DNA from: Micrococcales bacterium
Lineage (GTDB): Bacteria; Actinomycetota; Actinomycetes; Actinomycetales; Dermatophilaceae
DNA: 15,312 nt
Assembly (NCBI GenBank): GCA_030452775.1
Contig: JAKDLQ010000025.1
Span: forward strand, 1-15,312
Direction of reading: 5' to 3'
Shown here in pieces: positions 4,651-11,634 of the stretch (position 1 is its first letter; each line of letters opens with the position of its first letter). A program made the translations under genes and the position numbers. The notes beneath the pieces are model-generated. The model was given only the letters and a program-made list of their open reading frames with translations, had not been told where the DNA came from and did no database searches.

Positions 4651-6746
4651 CAGCTCTCGACGGGATCCACCCGGACCGATACGACCTCGGCCTCCTTGCG
4701 GGCCGACCGGATGGCCTTGAGCGCCTGCAGAGCCCTGGTGAGCTCCGCGGTCCCCGCCGCCTCGATCCGCACGAGCGCGTGATGATCTGCCGGGACAGGG
4801 TGGCTCGCGGCGCGTCCCCGCACCGGACCCGTCGACGCCTCCGACTCCATCGGCCCGGTCGAGCGCGTCGGTCGAGATGTCGGTCGAGACGAGGTGCGAA
4901 GCGGCATCGGCCCCAGCACCTGGGCACCCCCGTGGGACAGATCGAGCCCCGCCAGGGCGTCCTCGACACCCCGGCGCGTGCCGATCAGCTGCGCCATGCG
5001 CACCGCGGGCGGGAGCCCGAGCTCGCGGCGCTCGTCCAGCTCCTTGGCGGCGAGCCACTCGGGATCCCAGCGCACCAGCGCTTCGATCGCCGGGAGCGTG
5101 ACGCCCTCGGGAGCCCCGCAGAGCACGGCGGGGTGCCCGGGCCGGGCCAGCGCCGCTGCGGCGGCCCAGCGGCGCAGCGACTCCAGGGGTGCATCGAGCA
5201 CGGGCAGGTCAAGGCTCGCCCACGCGTCGAGCAGGAGCACGGCCGAGTAGCCGCCTACGGCAAGCGGCTCGGCGCCGGGGGTCGCAATGACCAGCGCCGG
5301 CTCTGCGGGCACGGTGGCCAGCACGACCCCCGATCCGGACGTGTGGACGGGGACACCGGGAAACGCGCGGCCGATCTCCTCGGCGGTGCGGCGAGCGCCG
5401 GTCACGGCAGAGCGCAGCCGGCCAGACCCGCAGTGACTGCACTCGAATCCACCAGGAGCCATGGCCAGGCCACACCAGCGGCAGCACGGCTGTGCTCCGG
5501 CAGCCGCGGTGGCCATCGGCCCCTGGCATCGGGGGCATCGCACCGGGGCCCGGCACTCCCGGCAGCGAAGGGCCGGCCGATAGCCACGCCGCGGCACCTG
5601 CACGAGCACCGGCCCCTCGTGCAGCGCCTCCTTGGCCACCCGCCAGGCCCGGGAGGGGATGTGCGCTCGAGCAGCCGCACCGTCGCGCTCCTCGTCGCTC
5701 CCCTCCCCGGCGAGACTGACCCGCGGCGCGGCGGCCCGCACCACCGCGCTCTCGGCCACGACCGGGACACACGTGCCCGACTCCACCTCGACCTGGATCC
5801 GCAGGCTCCGGGTGAACCCGCCCGCCACCAGGGCCGCGCCGGACTGGGCGGCCCGGATACCGAGCACGACGCCGGTGTGGTGATACGGGGCCCGGGGCTC
5901 CGCCAGCAGATCGTCCCCGTCGTCCCACCAGGCGACCAGCCCGAGATCGCGCACCGGAGCGAACGCCGCCGCGCGCGTCCCGATGACGACCTGCACGTGA
6001 CCGCGAAGCGCCTTGAGCCAGGCGGTGTAGCGCGCCTGCGGCCCCTGGTCCGCGGTGAGCCGGACGTGTCCGCGTGGGCCGAGCACCTCGCTCATCGCGG
6101 CGTCGAGACGATCGAGGTCCCGATGATCGGGCACCACCACGATCGCGCCACGCCCCCCGGCCAGAGCCGTCGCCACCGCCATCGCGAGCGCACGTGGCCA
6201 GTCCCGGGCAGGGTCCTGGCCCGGCAGTGCGGTCCAGGCCGCCGCCGGCCCCTCGCCGGCCGCGACTCGACGCAACCACGCCGGCCCCGCCGGGTACGCC
6301 GCCCAGGGCCCCACCTCGCCCCTCGGCCCGGAGGCATCCGTCTCCGGACCTATGGGCGGCGACAGCGCCAGCGCGCGCTCGGCGGCGGCATGCCGCTTGG
6401 GTATCGCCAGTCGCAGGACGTCACTGAGGGTGCCCGCGTATCGGTCGGCGACGGCGCGGCACAGGGTGAGCAGCTCGGGCGTCAGCACCGGCTCGGGGCT
6501 GACGACGCGCCGCAGCGCGGCGAGCCGGCCGGTGTGCTCGGCCTGCGCTCGGCGCTCGACGATGAAGCCCTCGAGATCGCGCCCGGAGAAGCGCACCCGC
6601 ACGCGCGCACCGGGCACCGCGTCGTCGTCCAGCTCCGGCGGGACCTCGTACTCGAAGATCCGGTCGAGGTGGGCGAGCGGCGTCTGGACGACGACGGCAG
6701 CGACCGGCCGCCGCGGCGCCTGGTCCGCGGCCGTGCGCTTCGTCAC
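4647..6746 (-). CDS. priA: Primosomal protein N' (PriA), actinobacterial type with degenerate helicase motifs
   Basis: PriA recognises stalled forks and D-loops and reloads the replisome. With the GTG at 6746-6744 the product has 699 residues. The N-terminal DNA-binding domain is clear at 14-120 (VAAVVVQTPLAHLDRIFEYE). Where active PriA has a Walker A and a DEEH box, this one has ALPGQDPARDWPRA (173-186) and WWDDGDD (273-279), so ATP-driven unwinding is doubtful, as in actinobacterial homologues generally. The zinc-binding module is intact, with pairs C395/C398, C404/C407, C422/C425 and C436/C439. Residues about 617-650 are a Ser/Arg/Pro-rich low-complexity insert. The start lies in a 27-bp duplication that offers several in-frame GTGs (6746, 6761, 6773, 6788), so the first residues are uncertain. 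It follows metK and overlaps the candidate small ORF by four bases. Confidence 0.93.
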   Translation of the reverse strand: MTKRTAADQAPRRPVAAVVVQTPLAHLDRIFEYEVPPELDDDAVPGARVRVRFSGRDLEGFIVERRAQAEHTGRLAALRRVVSPEPVLTPELLTLCRAVADRYAGTLSDVLRLAIPKRHAAAERALALSPPIGPETDASGPRGEVGPWAAYPAGPAWLRRVAAGEGPAAAWTALPGQDPARDWPRALAMAVATALAGGRGAIVVVPDHRDLDRLDAAMSEVLGPRGHVRLTADQGPQARYTAWLKALRGHVQVVIGTRAAAFAPVRDLGLVAWWDDGDDLLAEPRAPYHHTGVVLGIRAAQSGAALVAGGFTRSLRIQVEVESGTCVPVVAESAVVRAAAPRVSLAGEGSDEERDGAAARAHIPSRAWRVAKEALHEGPVLVQVPRRGYRPALRCRECRAPVRCPRCQGPMATAAAGAQPCCRWCGLAMAPGGFECSHCGSGRLRSAVTGARRTAEEIGRAFPGVPVHTSGSGVVLATVPAEPALVIATPGAEPLAVGGYSAVLLLDAWASLDLPVLDAPLESLRRWAAAAALARPGHPAVLCGAPEGVTLPAIEALVRWDPEWLAAKELDERRELGLPPAVRMAQLIGTRRGVEDALAGLDLSHGGAQVLGPMPLRTSSRPTSRPTRSTGPMESEASTGPVRGRAASHPVPADHHALVRIEAAGTAELTRALQALKAIRSARKEAEVVSVRVDPVESW

Positions 6747-6793
6747 ATCTGCGTCGCCCACACGGCTCGTCACATCTGCGTCGCCCACACGGC
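6740..6793. repeat. Perfect 27-bp tandem duplication over the priA translation start
   Basis: Two identical, adjacent 27-bp copies occupy 6740-6766 and 6767-6793; the plus-strand unit opens TCGTCACATCTGCG and closes TCGCCCACACGGC. Read toward priA each copy holds GTG GGC GAC GCA GAT GTG ACG, giving RVGDADVT twice in the priA frame, plus an out-of-frame ATGTGA. The array fills most of the 52 bp between the metK stop and the priA start. Confidence 0.95.
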
Positions 6794-6798
6794 GCAAT

Positions 6799-8025
6799 CT
6801 AGCGTCGGCCGGTGACAGCCGATCGCAGCGCCTCGACCCGGTCGGTCCGCTCCCACGTGAAGGGGTTCTCCACCCCGTCGGCCTTGGACCGGCCGAAGTG
6901 CCCATAGGCGGCGGTCGGCTGGTAGATCGGGCGGAGCAGGTCGAGCGCATCGACGATCGCGGCCGGGCGCAGGTCGAAGACCATGCCGATCGCGTCCTGG
7001 ATCCGGTCGATCGGAGCGGTCTCGGTGCCGAAGGTCTCGAGATAGAGCCCCACCGGCTGGGCCTTGCCGATCGCGTAGGCGACCTGGACCTCGCAGCGGC
7101 GCGCCAGCCCGGCCGCCACGACGTTCTTGGCCACCCAGCGCATCGCATAGGCTCCCGAGCGGTCGACCTTGCTCGGGTCCTTGCCGGAGAAGGCTCCCCC
7201 ACCGTGGCGCGCCATGCCTCCGTAAGTGTCGACGATGATCTTGCGCCCGGTGAGCCCGGCATCCCCCATCGGGCCGCCGATCTCGAAACGGCCCGTCGGG
7301 TTGATGAGGGCCCGGTAGTGCGACACATCGAGGTCCGTGCCACTGTCGCCCAGCTCGGCGAGCACCGGGCCGATGACGTGGCGGCGGATGTCCGGCTCGA
7401 GCATCCCCTCGAGCGCCACGTCGGGCGCATGCTGGGTGGACAGGACGACGGTGTCGAGCCCGATTGCCCGGTCGCCCTCGTAGGCGATGGTCACCTGGGT
7501 CTTGCCGTCGGGCCGCAGATAGGGCAGCTCGCCGCTCTTGCGGACCTGGGTGAGCCGCTCGGACAACCGGTGCGCCAGGTGGATCGGCAGGGGCATCAGC
7601 TCGGCCGTGTCGTCGCAGGCGTATCCGAACATCAGGCCCTGGTCGCCCGCGCCCTGCTTGTCCATCGGGTCGATGCCACCGTCACGGCTCTCCTGGGCGG
7701 TGTCGATGCCTTGCGCGATGTCTGGGGACTGCGCGCCGATCGAGATCGACACCCCACAGCTGCGCCCGTCGAAGCCCTTCTCGGAGCCGTCGTAGCCGAC
7801 CCCGAGGATCGTCTTGCGCACCAGGGCAGGGATCTCGACGTAGCTCGTCGTCGACACCTCGCCGGCGACGTGCACGAGCCCGGTGGTGACCATCGTCTCG
7901 ACGGCGACCCGGGCCTGTGGGTCCTGGGCGAGCATGGCGTCGAGGATCGAGTCGCTGATCTGGTCACAGATCTTGTCCGGATGTCCCTCGGTGACGGACT
8001 CGGACGTGAACAGTCGTGCGGACAC
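6799..8025 (-). CDS. metK: S-adenosylmethionine synthase (methionine adenosyltransferase)
   Basis: Makes S-adenosylmethionine from methionine and ATP, as a tetramer in the cytosol. The 408-residue product covers the whole family: SESVTEGHPDK (8-18) with the catalytic His15 and metal-binding Asp17, signature GAGDQGLMFGYA (125-136), KTQVT (175-179), and the second signature GGGAFSGKDPSKVDRS (275-290) with the P-loop-like lysines. All expected active-site residues appear present. The GTG at 8025-8023 has AGGGAG five bases upstream. The gene is 58 bp after coaBC, far enough for a separate promoter; minus-strand TAGACT at 8079-8074 is a possible -10, but I see no good -35 and no room for a SAM riboswitch. 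SAM made here feeds RsmB among many other methyltransferases. Confidence 0.97.
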   Translation of the reverse strand: MSARLFTSESVTEGHPDKICDQISDSILDAMLAQDPQARVAVETMVTTGLVHVAGEVSTTSYVEIPALVRKTILGVGYDGSEKGFDGRSCGVSISIGAQSPDIAQGIDTAQESRDGGIDPMDKQGAGDQGLMFGYACDDTAELMPLPIHLAHRLSERLTQVRKSGELPYLRPDGKTQVTIAYEGDRAIGLDTVVLSTQHAPDVALEGMLEPDIRRHVIGPVLAELGDSGTDLDVSHYRALINPTGRFEIGGPMGDAGLTGRKIIVDTYGGMARHGGGAFSGKDPSKVDRSGAYAMRWVAKNVVAAGLARRCEVQVAYAIGKAQPVGLYLETFGTETAPIDRIQDAIGMVFDLRPAAIVDALDLLRPIYQPTAAYGHFGRSKADGVENPFTWERTDRVEALRSAVTGRR

Positions 8026-8030
8026 GAGCT

Positions 8031-8036
8031 CTCCCT
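8031..8036 (-). promoter_or_regulatory. Ribosome binding site of metK
   Basis: AGGGAG on the minus strand, five bases before the GTG at 8025. It supports this start, which also gives the usual N-terminus RLFTSESVTEGHPDK. Confidence 0.7.
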
Positions 8037-8083
8037 AACGTGTGCGGGCAGCGGATGAACAGTTCGGCGCGTGAGTCTAGCCG

Positions 8084-9358
8084 TCAGGGCAGCAGCGGTA
8101 GCACGTAATCGAGGACGGCGGCGGCGATGGCGTCCTTCGACGCGGGACCGACGCTCACCACCTCCTCGGTGCCGCGACGGAGAATGTGGACGGTGTTGTC
8201 GTCGCGGCCGAAGGCCCTGCCGGCTCCGACCTCGTTGACAACCTGGAGGTCGCTGCCCTTGCGAGCGAACTTCGCCCTGGCATGGTCCATGACCGAGGCG
8301 CTCTCATCGCCCGTCTCCGCGGCGAAGCTGACGATGACCGGCCGGGTGCCGCCACGCTCGGCGCGGTCAGCCACGAGCCCTTTGACGATGTCGGGGTTCT
8401 CGAGGAGGTCGAGCCGCAGCCTCACTCCCCCAGGCGCCTCGGGGTCCTTCTTGATCTTGGCCGCGGCGGCATGCGCGGGCCGGAAGTCCGCCGGCGCCGC
8501 CGCCATGACGATGACGTCCGCGCTCGCGGCGAGCCCGGCGATGGCCTGCTGCAGCTCGAGCGTCGTCTCGACCTCGATGAGCGTGACCCCGTCGGGCGCC
8601 GGCAGGCTGACGTTGGCCGACACGAGCGTGACCTCGGCGCCGCGGACGGCAGCCTCCCGGGCGATGGCATAGCCTTGCTTGCCCGAGCTGCGGTTACCGA
8701 TGTAGCGCACCGGATCGAGCGGCTCGCGGGTGCCGCCGGCCGACACCACGACCGTGGCGCCCTCCAGTGGGCCTGCATCGTCGTATGCCGCTGTGCCGGC
8801 CCTCGGGGACGGAGCGGGTGGCGTCCGCTCCACGAGCGCCAGCACAGCGGCATACAGCGCCTCGGGCTCGGGAAGGCGGCCGGCGCCGGTGTCCGGGCCG
8901 GTGAGGCGGCCCTCGTCCGGGTCGATGACCTGCGCGCCCCGCGCGCGCAGCGTCGCGACGTTTGCCTGCGTGGCCGGGTGCTCCCACATCTCGGTGTGCA
9001 TGGCGGGAGCGAAGGCCACCGGGCAGCGCGCGGTGAGCAGCGTGTTCGTCAGCAGGTCGTCGGCGAGCCCGGCCGCAGCCTTGGCCAACAGGTTGGCCGT
9101 TGCTGGCGCGACGATGACGACGTCGGCGGACTGGCCGATTCGCACGTGCGGCACCTCGTGGGCGTCGGTCCAGACCTCGGTGTTCACGGGGTTGCCGGAC
9201 AGGGCGGCCCAGGTCGGGGCCCCGACGAACTCGAGCGCGGCGACGGTCGGCACCACGATGACGTCGTGCCCGGCCTCGGTGAGCAGGCGCAGCAGCGAGC
9301 ATGCCTTGTAGGCGGCGATCCCCCCGCTCACGCCGAGGATGACCCGCAACGCCGGCAC
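8084..9358 (-). CDS. coaBC: Bifunctional phosphopantothenoylcysteine decarboxylase / phosphopantothenate-cysteine ligase
   Basis: Two successive steps of coenzyme A synthesis: CTP-dependent coupling of cysteine to 4'-phosphopantothenate (CoaB) and FMN-dependent decarboxylation to 4'-phosphopantetheine (CoaC). The 424-residue product begins with the flavoprotein domain: GVSGGIAAYKA (9-19), catalytic His71 in EVPHVRIGQSAD, APATAN (84-89) and PAMHTEMW (118-125). The flap motif reads GRLTGPDTGAGRL, with Thr153 where E. coli CoaC has its active-site Cys in ACGDIGPGR. After a Pro/Ala linker (about 176-198) comes CoaB with SAGGTREPLDPVRYIGNRSS (206-225), ADFRP (290-294) and KIKK (301-304). The GTG at 9358 gives the expected MPALRVILGVSGG opening; the ribosome site is weak. 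The 7-bp gap to rpoZ indicates cotranscription. Confidence 0.96.
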   Translation of the reverse strand: MPALRVILGVSGGIAAYKACSLLRLLTEAGHDVIVVPTVAALEFVGAPTWAALSGNPVNTEVWTDAHEVPHVRIGQSADVVIVAPATANLLAKAAAGLADDLLTNTLLTARCPVAFAPAMHTEMWEHPATQANVATLRARGAQVIDPDEGRLTGPDTGAGRLPEPEALYAAVLALVERTPPAPSPRAGTAAYDDAGPLEGATVVVSAGGTREPLDPVRYIGNRSSGKQGYAIAREAAVRGAEVTLVSANVSLPAPDGVTLIEVETTLELQQAIAGLAASADVIVMAAAPADFRPAHAAAAKIKKDPEAPGGVRLRLDLLENPDIVKGLVADRAERGGTRPVIVSFAAETGDESASVMDHARAKFARKGSDLQVVNEVGAGRAFGRDDNTVHILRRGTEEVVSVGPASKDAIAAAVLDYVLPLLP

Positions 9359-9365
9359 GAGCTGC

Positions 9366-9629
9366 TCAGGCCTCGGTCGGAGTCGAGGTCAACAGACCCT
9401 CGTTGATCTCACGCAGGGCGATCGACAGCGGCTTCTCGTGGACCTCGGTCTCGACGAGCGGGCCGACGTAGTCGAGCAGACCCTCCTGCAGCTGGGAGTA
9501 GTACGCGTTGATCTGACGGGCCCGCTTTGCGGCGTAGATGACGAGTGCGTACTTGGAGTCGGCGGCCTTGAGCAGGTCGTCGATCGGAGGGTTGGTGATG
9601 CCGATGGGGGCAGCCTTGGTACCGGACAC
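9366..9629 (-). CDS. rpoZ: DNA-directed RNA polymerase omega subunit
   Basis: The omega subunit helps fold and hold the beta' subunit in RNA polymerase. The 87-residue product is close to actinobacterial omega along its whole length: GITNPPIDDLLKAADSKYAL (10-29), then VIYAAKRARQINAYYSQL (30-47), then EKPLSIALREINEGLL. The start is a GTG (9629-9627), giving the usual MSGT N-terminus, but no good ribosome site is visible upstream. The gene follows gmk after 69 bp and is followed by coaBC after 7 bp; mihF-gmk-rpoZ-coaBC-metK is a conserved actinobacterial arrangement. Confidence 0.97.
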   Translation of the reverse strand: MSGTKAAPIGITNPPIDDLLKAADSKYALVIYAAKRARQINAYYSQLQEGLLDYVGPLVETEVHEKPLSIALREINEGLLTSTPTEA

Positions 9630-9664
9630 GTTGTGGTCTCATTTCGTTGGTGGCGGGTGGTGGT

Positions 9665-9691
9665 GCTCGCCGGATGACGGCGCGGCGAAGC
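9665..9691. other. Inverted repeat in the gmk-rpoZ gap
   Basis: TCGCCG (9667-9672) and CGGCGA (9683-9688) form a 6-bp stem around a 10-base loop, extendable by GC/GC across a one-base bulge. It could be an mRNA processing or attenuation element between gmk and rpoZ; there is no T-run, so it is not a standard terminator. Confidence 0.25.
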
Positions 9692-9698
9692 GGGAGAC

Positions 9699-10301
9699 TC
9701 ACCGCGTGGCGCGTCTCGACCTCATCAATGATACGAGTTCTTCGCTGGCCCGGCGAACGTCGTCGTTGACGACGACCTCGTCGAACTCCGTGCGGGAGGC
9801 CATTTCGCGTCGGGCGGTCTCGAGCCGGCGCCGGCGGTCGGGCTGGTTCTCGGTGCCACGGCGCACGAGGCGCCGGACCAGCTCGTCCCAGTCGGGTGGC
9901 TCGAGGAAGACGAAGAGGGCCTCGGGCATCGCCTCCTTGACCTGGCGGGCGCCCTGCAGGTCGATCTCCAGCAGGGCATCCCGCCCCTCTCGCAGGGCCC
10001 GCTCGACCGGGCCCCGGGGCGTTCCGTACTTGGCGACGCCGTGGACGACGGCGTGCTCGAGGAACTCGCCCGCGGCAACGAGGCGGTCGAACTCCTGATC
10101 GTCGACGAAGTGGTAGTGCACGCCGTCGACCTCGTCGGGCCTCGGTCGCCGCGTGGTCATCGAGACGGAGAACCACACGCCCGGGAAATGGGTGCGCACG
10201 TAGTCGGCGATGGTGCCCTTGCCGACGGCTGTGGGTCCGGCGAGGACCGTGAGCCGTCCTGGCGTGGGGATCTGCGGCGGGTCGGCCCGCCCGCCCGTCA
10301 T
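9699..10301 (-). CDS. gmk: Guanylate kinase
   Basis: Phosphorylates GMP to GDP with ATP, the step feeding GTP, dGTP and (p)ppGpp pools. The 200-residue product has the P-loop GPTAVGKGT (22-30), the GMP-binding motif SVSMTTRRPRPDEVDGVHYH (45-64) and the continuation EFLEHAVVHGVAKYGTPRGP, then the lid (RLVRRGTENQPDRRRRLE) and a short C-terminal helix. AVGKGT in place of the more usual GSGKST is normal in actinobacteria. The ATG at 10301 overlaps the mihF stop by four bases (ATGA), so its translation is coupled to mihF; a longer open frame extends upstream into mihF but has no support. Confidence 0.97.
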   Translation of the reverse strand: MTGGRADPPQIPTPGRLTVLAGPTAVGKGTIADYVRTHFPGVWFSVSMTTRRPRPDEVDGVHYHFVDDQEFDRLVAAGEFLEHAVVHGVAKYGTPRGPVERALREGRDALLEIDLQGARQVKEAMPEALFVFLEPPDWDELVRRLVRRGTENQPDRRRRLETARREMASRTEFDEVVVNDDVRRASEELVSLMRSRRATR

Positions 10302-10615
10302 GACCGCTCGAAGCGATGCAGGAGAGCGGCGATCTGGTTGTCTCCGAGGCCGCGCAGCCGCCGGGACTCGGCGATGCCGAGGTCGGCCATGATCGTCCTC
10401 GCGCGCACCCGACCCACCCCCGGCATCGACTCGAGCAGCTCGGTGACCTTCATCTTGCCGATGATCGCGTCGGTCTTGCCGTACTCGATGACCTCGGCGA
10501 GGCTGCCGCGCGAGTGCTTGAGCCGATTCTTGACCGCGGCCCGCTCGCGACGGGCCGTAGCCGCCTTTGCCAGGGCAGCGGCTCGTTGCTCCGGGGTGAG
10601 CGGGGGGAGGGCCAC
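10298..10615 (-). CDS. mihF: Integration host factor, actinobacterial type (mIHF)
   Basis: Small essential nucleoid-associated protein of actinobacteria, first known as the mycobacterial host factor for phage L5 integration; unrelated in fold to E. coli IHF. The 105-residue product opens VALPPLTPEQRAAALAKA, followed by a charged helix (RRERAAVKNRLKHS) and the helix-two-turns-helix DNA-binding module at about 57-100 (KVTELLESMPGVGRVRARTI, then MADLGIAESRRLRGLGDNQ). It has no cysteine and a basic character, as expected. The GTG at 10615-10613 has AGGAGA eight bases upstream. It heads a transcript with gmk, which it overlaps by four bases, and a good promoter candidate lies about 70 bp upstream. 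Confidence 0.96.
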   Translation of the reverse strand: MALPPLTPEQRAAALAKAATARRERAAVKNRLKHSRGSLAEVIEYGKTDAIIGKMKVTELLESMPGVGRVRARTIMADLGIAESRRLRGLGDNQIAALLHRFERS

Positions 10616-10623
10616 AGCGATGT

Positions 10624-10629
10624 TCTCCT
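10624..10629 (-). promoter_or_regulatory. Ribosome binding site of mihF
   Basis: AGGAGA on the minus strand, eight bases before the GTG at 10615. It selects this GTG over other in-frame possibilities. Confidence 0.7.
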
Positions 10630-10684
10630 AGCATGGACGGCCCGGGAAGGACCCGTCATCGATCCGGACATGGCGTTCCTGCCG

Positions 10685-10714
10685 AACCTAGCCACTCTCG
10701 TGACATCGTGGCAA
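10685..10714 (-). promoter_or_regulatory. Candidate promoter of the mihF-gmk-rpoZ-coaBC transcript
   Basis: On the minus strand a -35 box TTGCCA (10714-10709) is followed after 18 bp by a -10 box TAGGTT (10690-10685), a good fit to the principal sigma factor pattern of actinobacteria. Transcription would begin near 10678 and leave a leader of about 60 bases, in which GACGG and CCGTC can pair. Best promoter candidate in the window; it explains how mihF can be expressed apart from the pyrimidine genes. Confidence 0.55.
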
Positions 10715-10745
10715 CGCGGGGCGGGCGGGCGCCCACGATCACGAG

Positions 10746-10777
10746 GGCCCCTGGACGATCAGGGAGGCCCCTGGACG
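10746..10777. repeat. 20-bp-period direct repeat straddling the pyrF stop
   Basis: GGCCCCTGGACG occurs at 10746-10757 and 10766-10777, with near-matching bases before each copy. One copy encodes the last residues of pyrF and the other lies just after its TGA (10759-10761), as expected of a local duplication at the gene end. Confidence 0.7.
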
Positions 10778-11634
10778 CAGGAGCGGAGCGTGGCGATCAC
10801 CCGCTCGGCCTGCGTGACGAGGCGGCGAGCGTCCGGCCCGTGCGCCAGCACCTCGCGGCTCGAGGACGCCAGCACCTGGCCCATCGCGGGTCCGAAGGTG
10901 CGCGCCAAGGCTTGGGCGGTGCCGCCCTGGGCGCCCAGCCCCGGCGCGAGGATCGGCGTGTTGGCGGTGAGCAGGTCGAGCCCGAGATCGGCAACCGCGG
11001 TGCCCACCGTCGCTCCCACGACGAGACCGACACTGCCGAGCTCACCGCGCTCGCGGGCCCACGCGTTGTCCGCGGTGGCCTGGCCCACGACGGACGCCGC
11101 CACGGTACGCCCGTCGTAGACCGCCTGCTGCACGTCGGCGCCCTCGGGGTTGGAGGTGATCGTGAGGATGAAGACGCCGCGTCCGGTCTCCCCCGCCAGG
11201 TCGAGCGCCGGGCGCAGCGACTCGTAGCCGAGGTAGGGGCTCAGCGTGACGGCGTCCGCGGGGGCACTGGCATCGTCGCCGAGGAAGGCTCGGGCGTAGG
11301 CGCTCATCGTCGAGCCGATGTCGCCGCGCTTGACGTCGAGGATGCTCAGGGTGCCTGCCTCGCGCAGTCCGGTGATGGCGCGCTCGAGCACCGCGACGCC
11401 GCGACTGCCGAAGACCTCGAAGAAGGCGGACTGCGGCTTGACCGCAGCGACCCGGCCACCGAACGCCTCGACGCACGTCAGGGCGAAGCGCTCGAGTCCG
11501 CCGAGGTCATAGGTCAGCCCCCAGGACTCGACGAGGGTCGGGTGGGGGTCGATGCCGACACAGAGCGGCCCGTGCCGGTCCATGGCCGCTGCCAGCCGGG
11601 CTCCGAAGGTCGAGCCTTCGGGCTGGTCACTCAC
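10759..11634 (-). CDS. pyrF: Orotidine 5'-phosphate decarboxylase
   Basis: Decarboxylates OMP to UMP, the last step of de novo pyrimidine synthesis. From the GTG at 11634-11632 the product has 291 residues, the length of the long type-2 subfamily found in actinobacteria and myxobacteria. The family signature is plain: AVKPQSAFFE (64-73) with Lys66, and ILDVKRGDIGST (98-109) with the catalytic Asp100, Lys102 and Asp105; the phosphate-binding loop is PGLGAQGG (231-238). GGAGGGG four bases upstream supports this start over an in-frame GTG at 11655. The start overlaps the end of carB by eight bases (GTGAGTGA), the same arrangement as rsmB on fmt, so it is coupled to carB. Pyrimidine control would lie upstream, outside the window. 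Confidence 0.96.
   Translation of the reverse strand: MSDQPEGSTFGARLAAAMDRHGPLCVGIDPHPTLVESWGLTYDLGGLERFALTCVEAFGGRVAAVKPQSAFFEVFGSRGVAVLERAITGLREAGTLSILDVKRGDIGSTMSAYARAFLGDDASAPADAVTLSPYLGYESLRPALDLAGETGRGVFILTITSNPEGADVQQAVYDGRTVAASVVGQATADNAWARERGELGSVGLVVGATVGTAVADLGLDLLTANTPILAPGLGAQGGTAQALARTFGPAMGQVLASSSREVLAHGPDARRLVTQAERVIATLRSCVQGPP

Noticed and set aside
4224..6815. Plus-strand open frame of 863 codons opposite priA and the reductase-like gene
   Set aside because: It spans two genuine genes and the repeat-filled gap, has Arg/Pro/Ala-rich noise composition, and contains no motif.
6747..7430. N-terminal extension of priA into metK
   Set aside because: The frame is open upstream through metK, but the encoded sequence is Arg/Ser-rich noise and metK occupies the region; homology to PriA begins only after the GTG at 6746.
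8026..8083. SAM riboswitch in front of metK
   Set aside because: The gap is 58 bases and shows no fold or conserved core of a known SAM riboswitch class; it holds only a ribosome site and a weak -10-like TAGACT.
10302..10634. N-terminal extension of gmk through mihF
   Set aside because: This part of the frame is the shadow of mihF; guanylate kinase homology begins at the coupled ATG at 10301.
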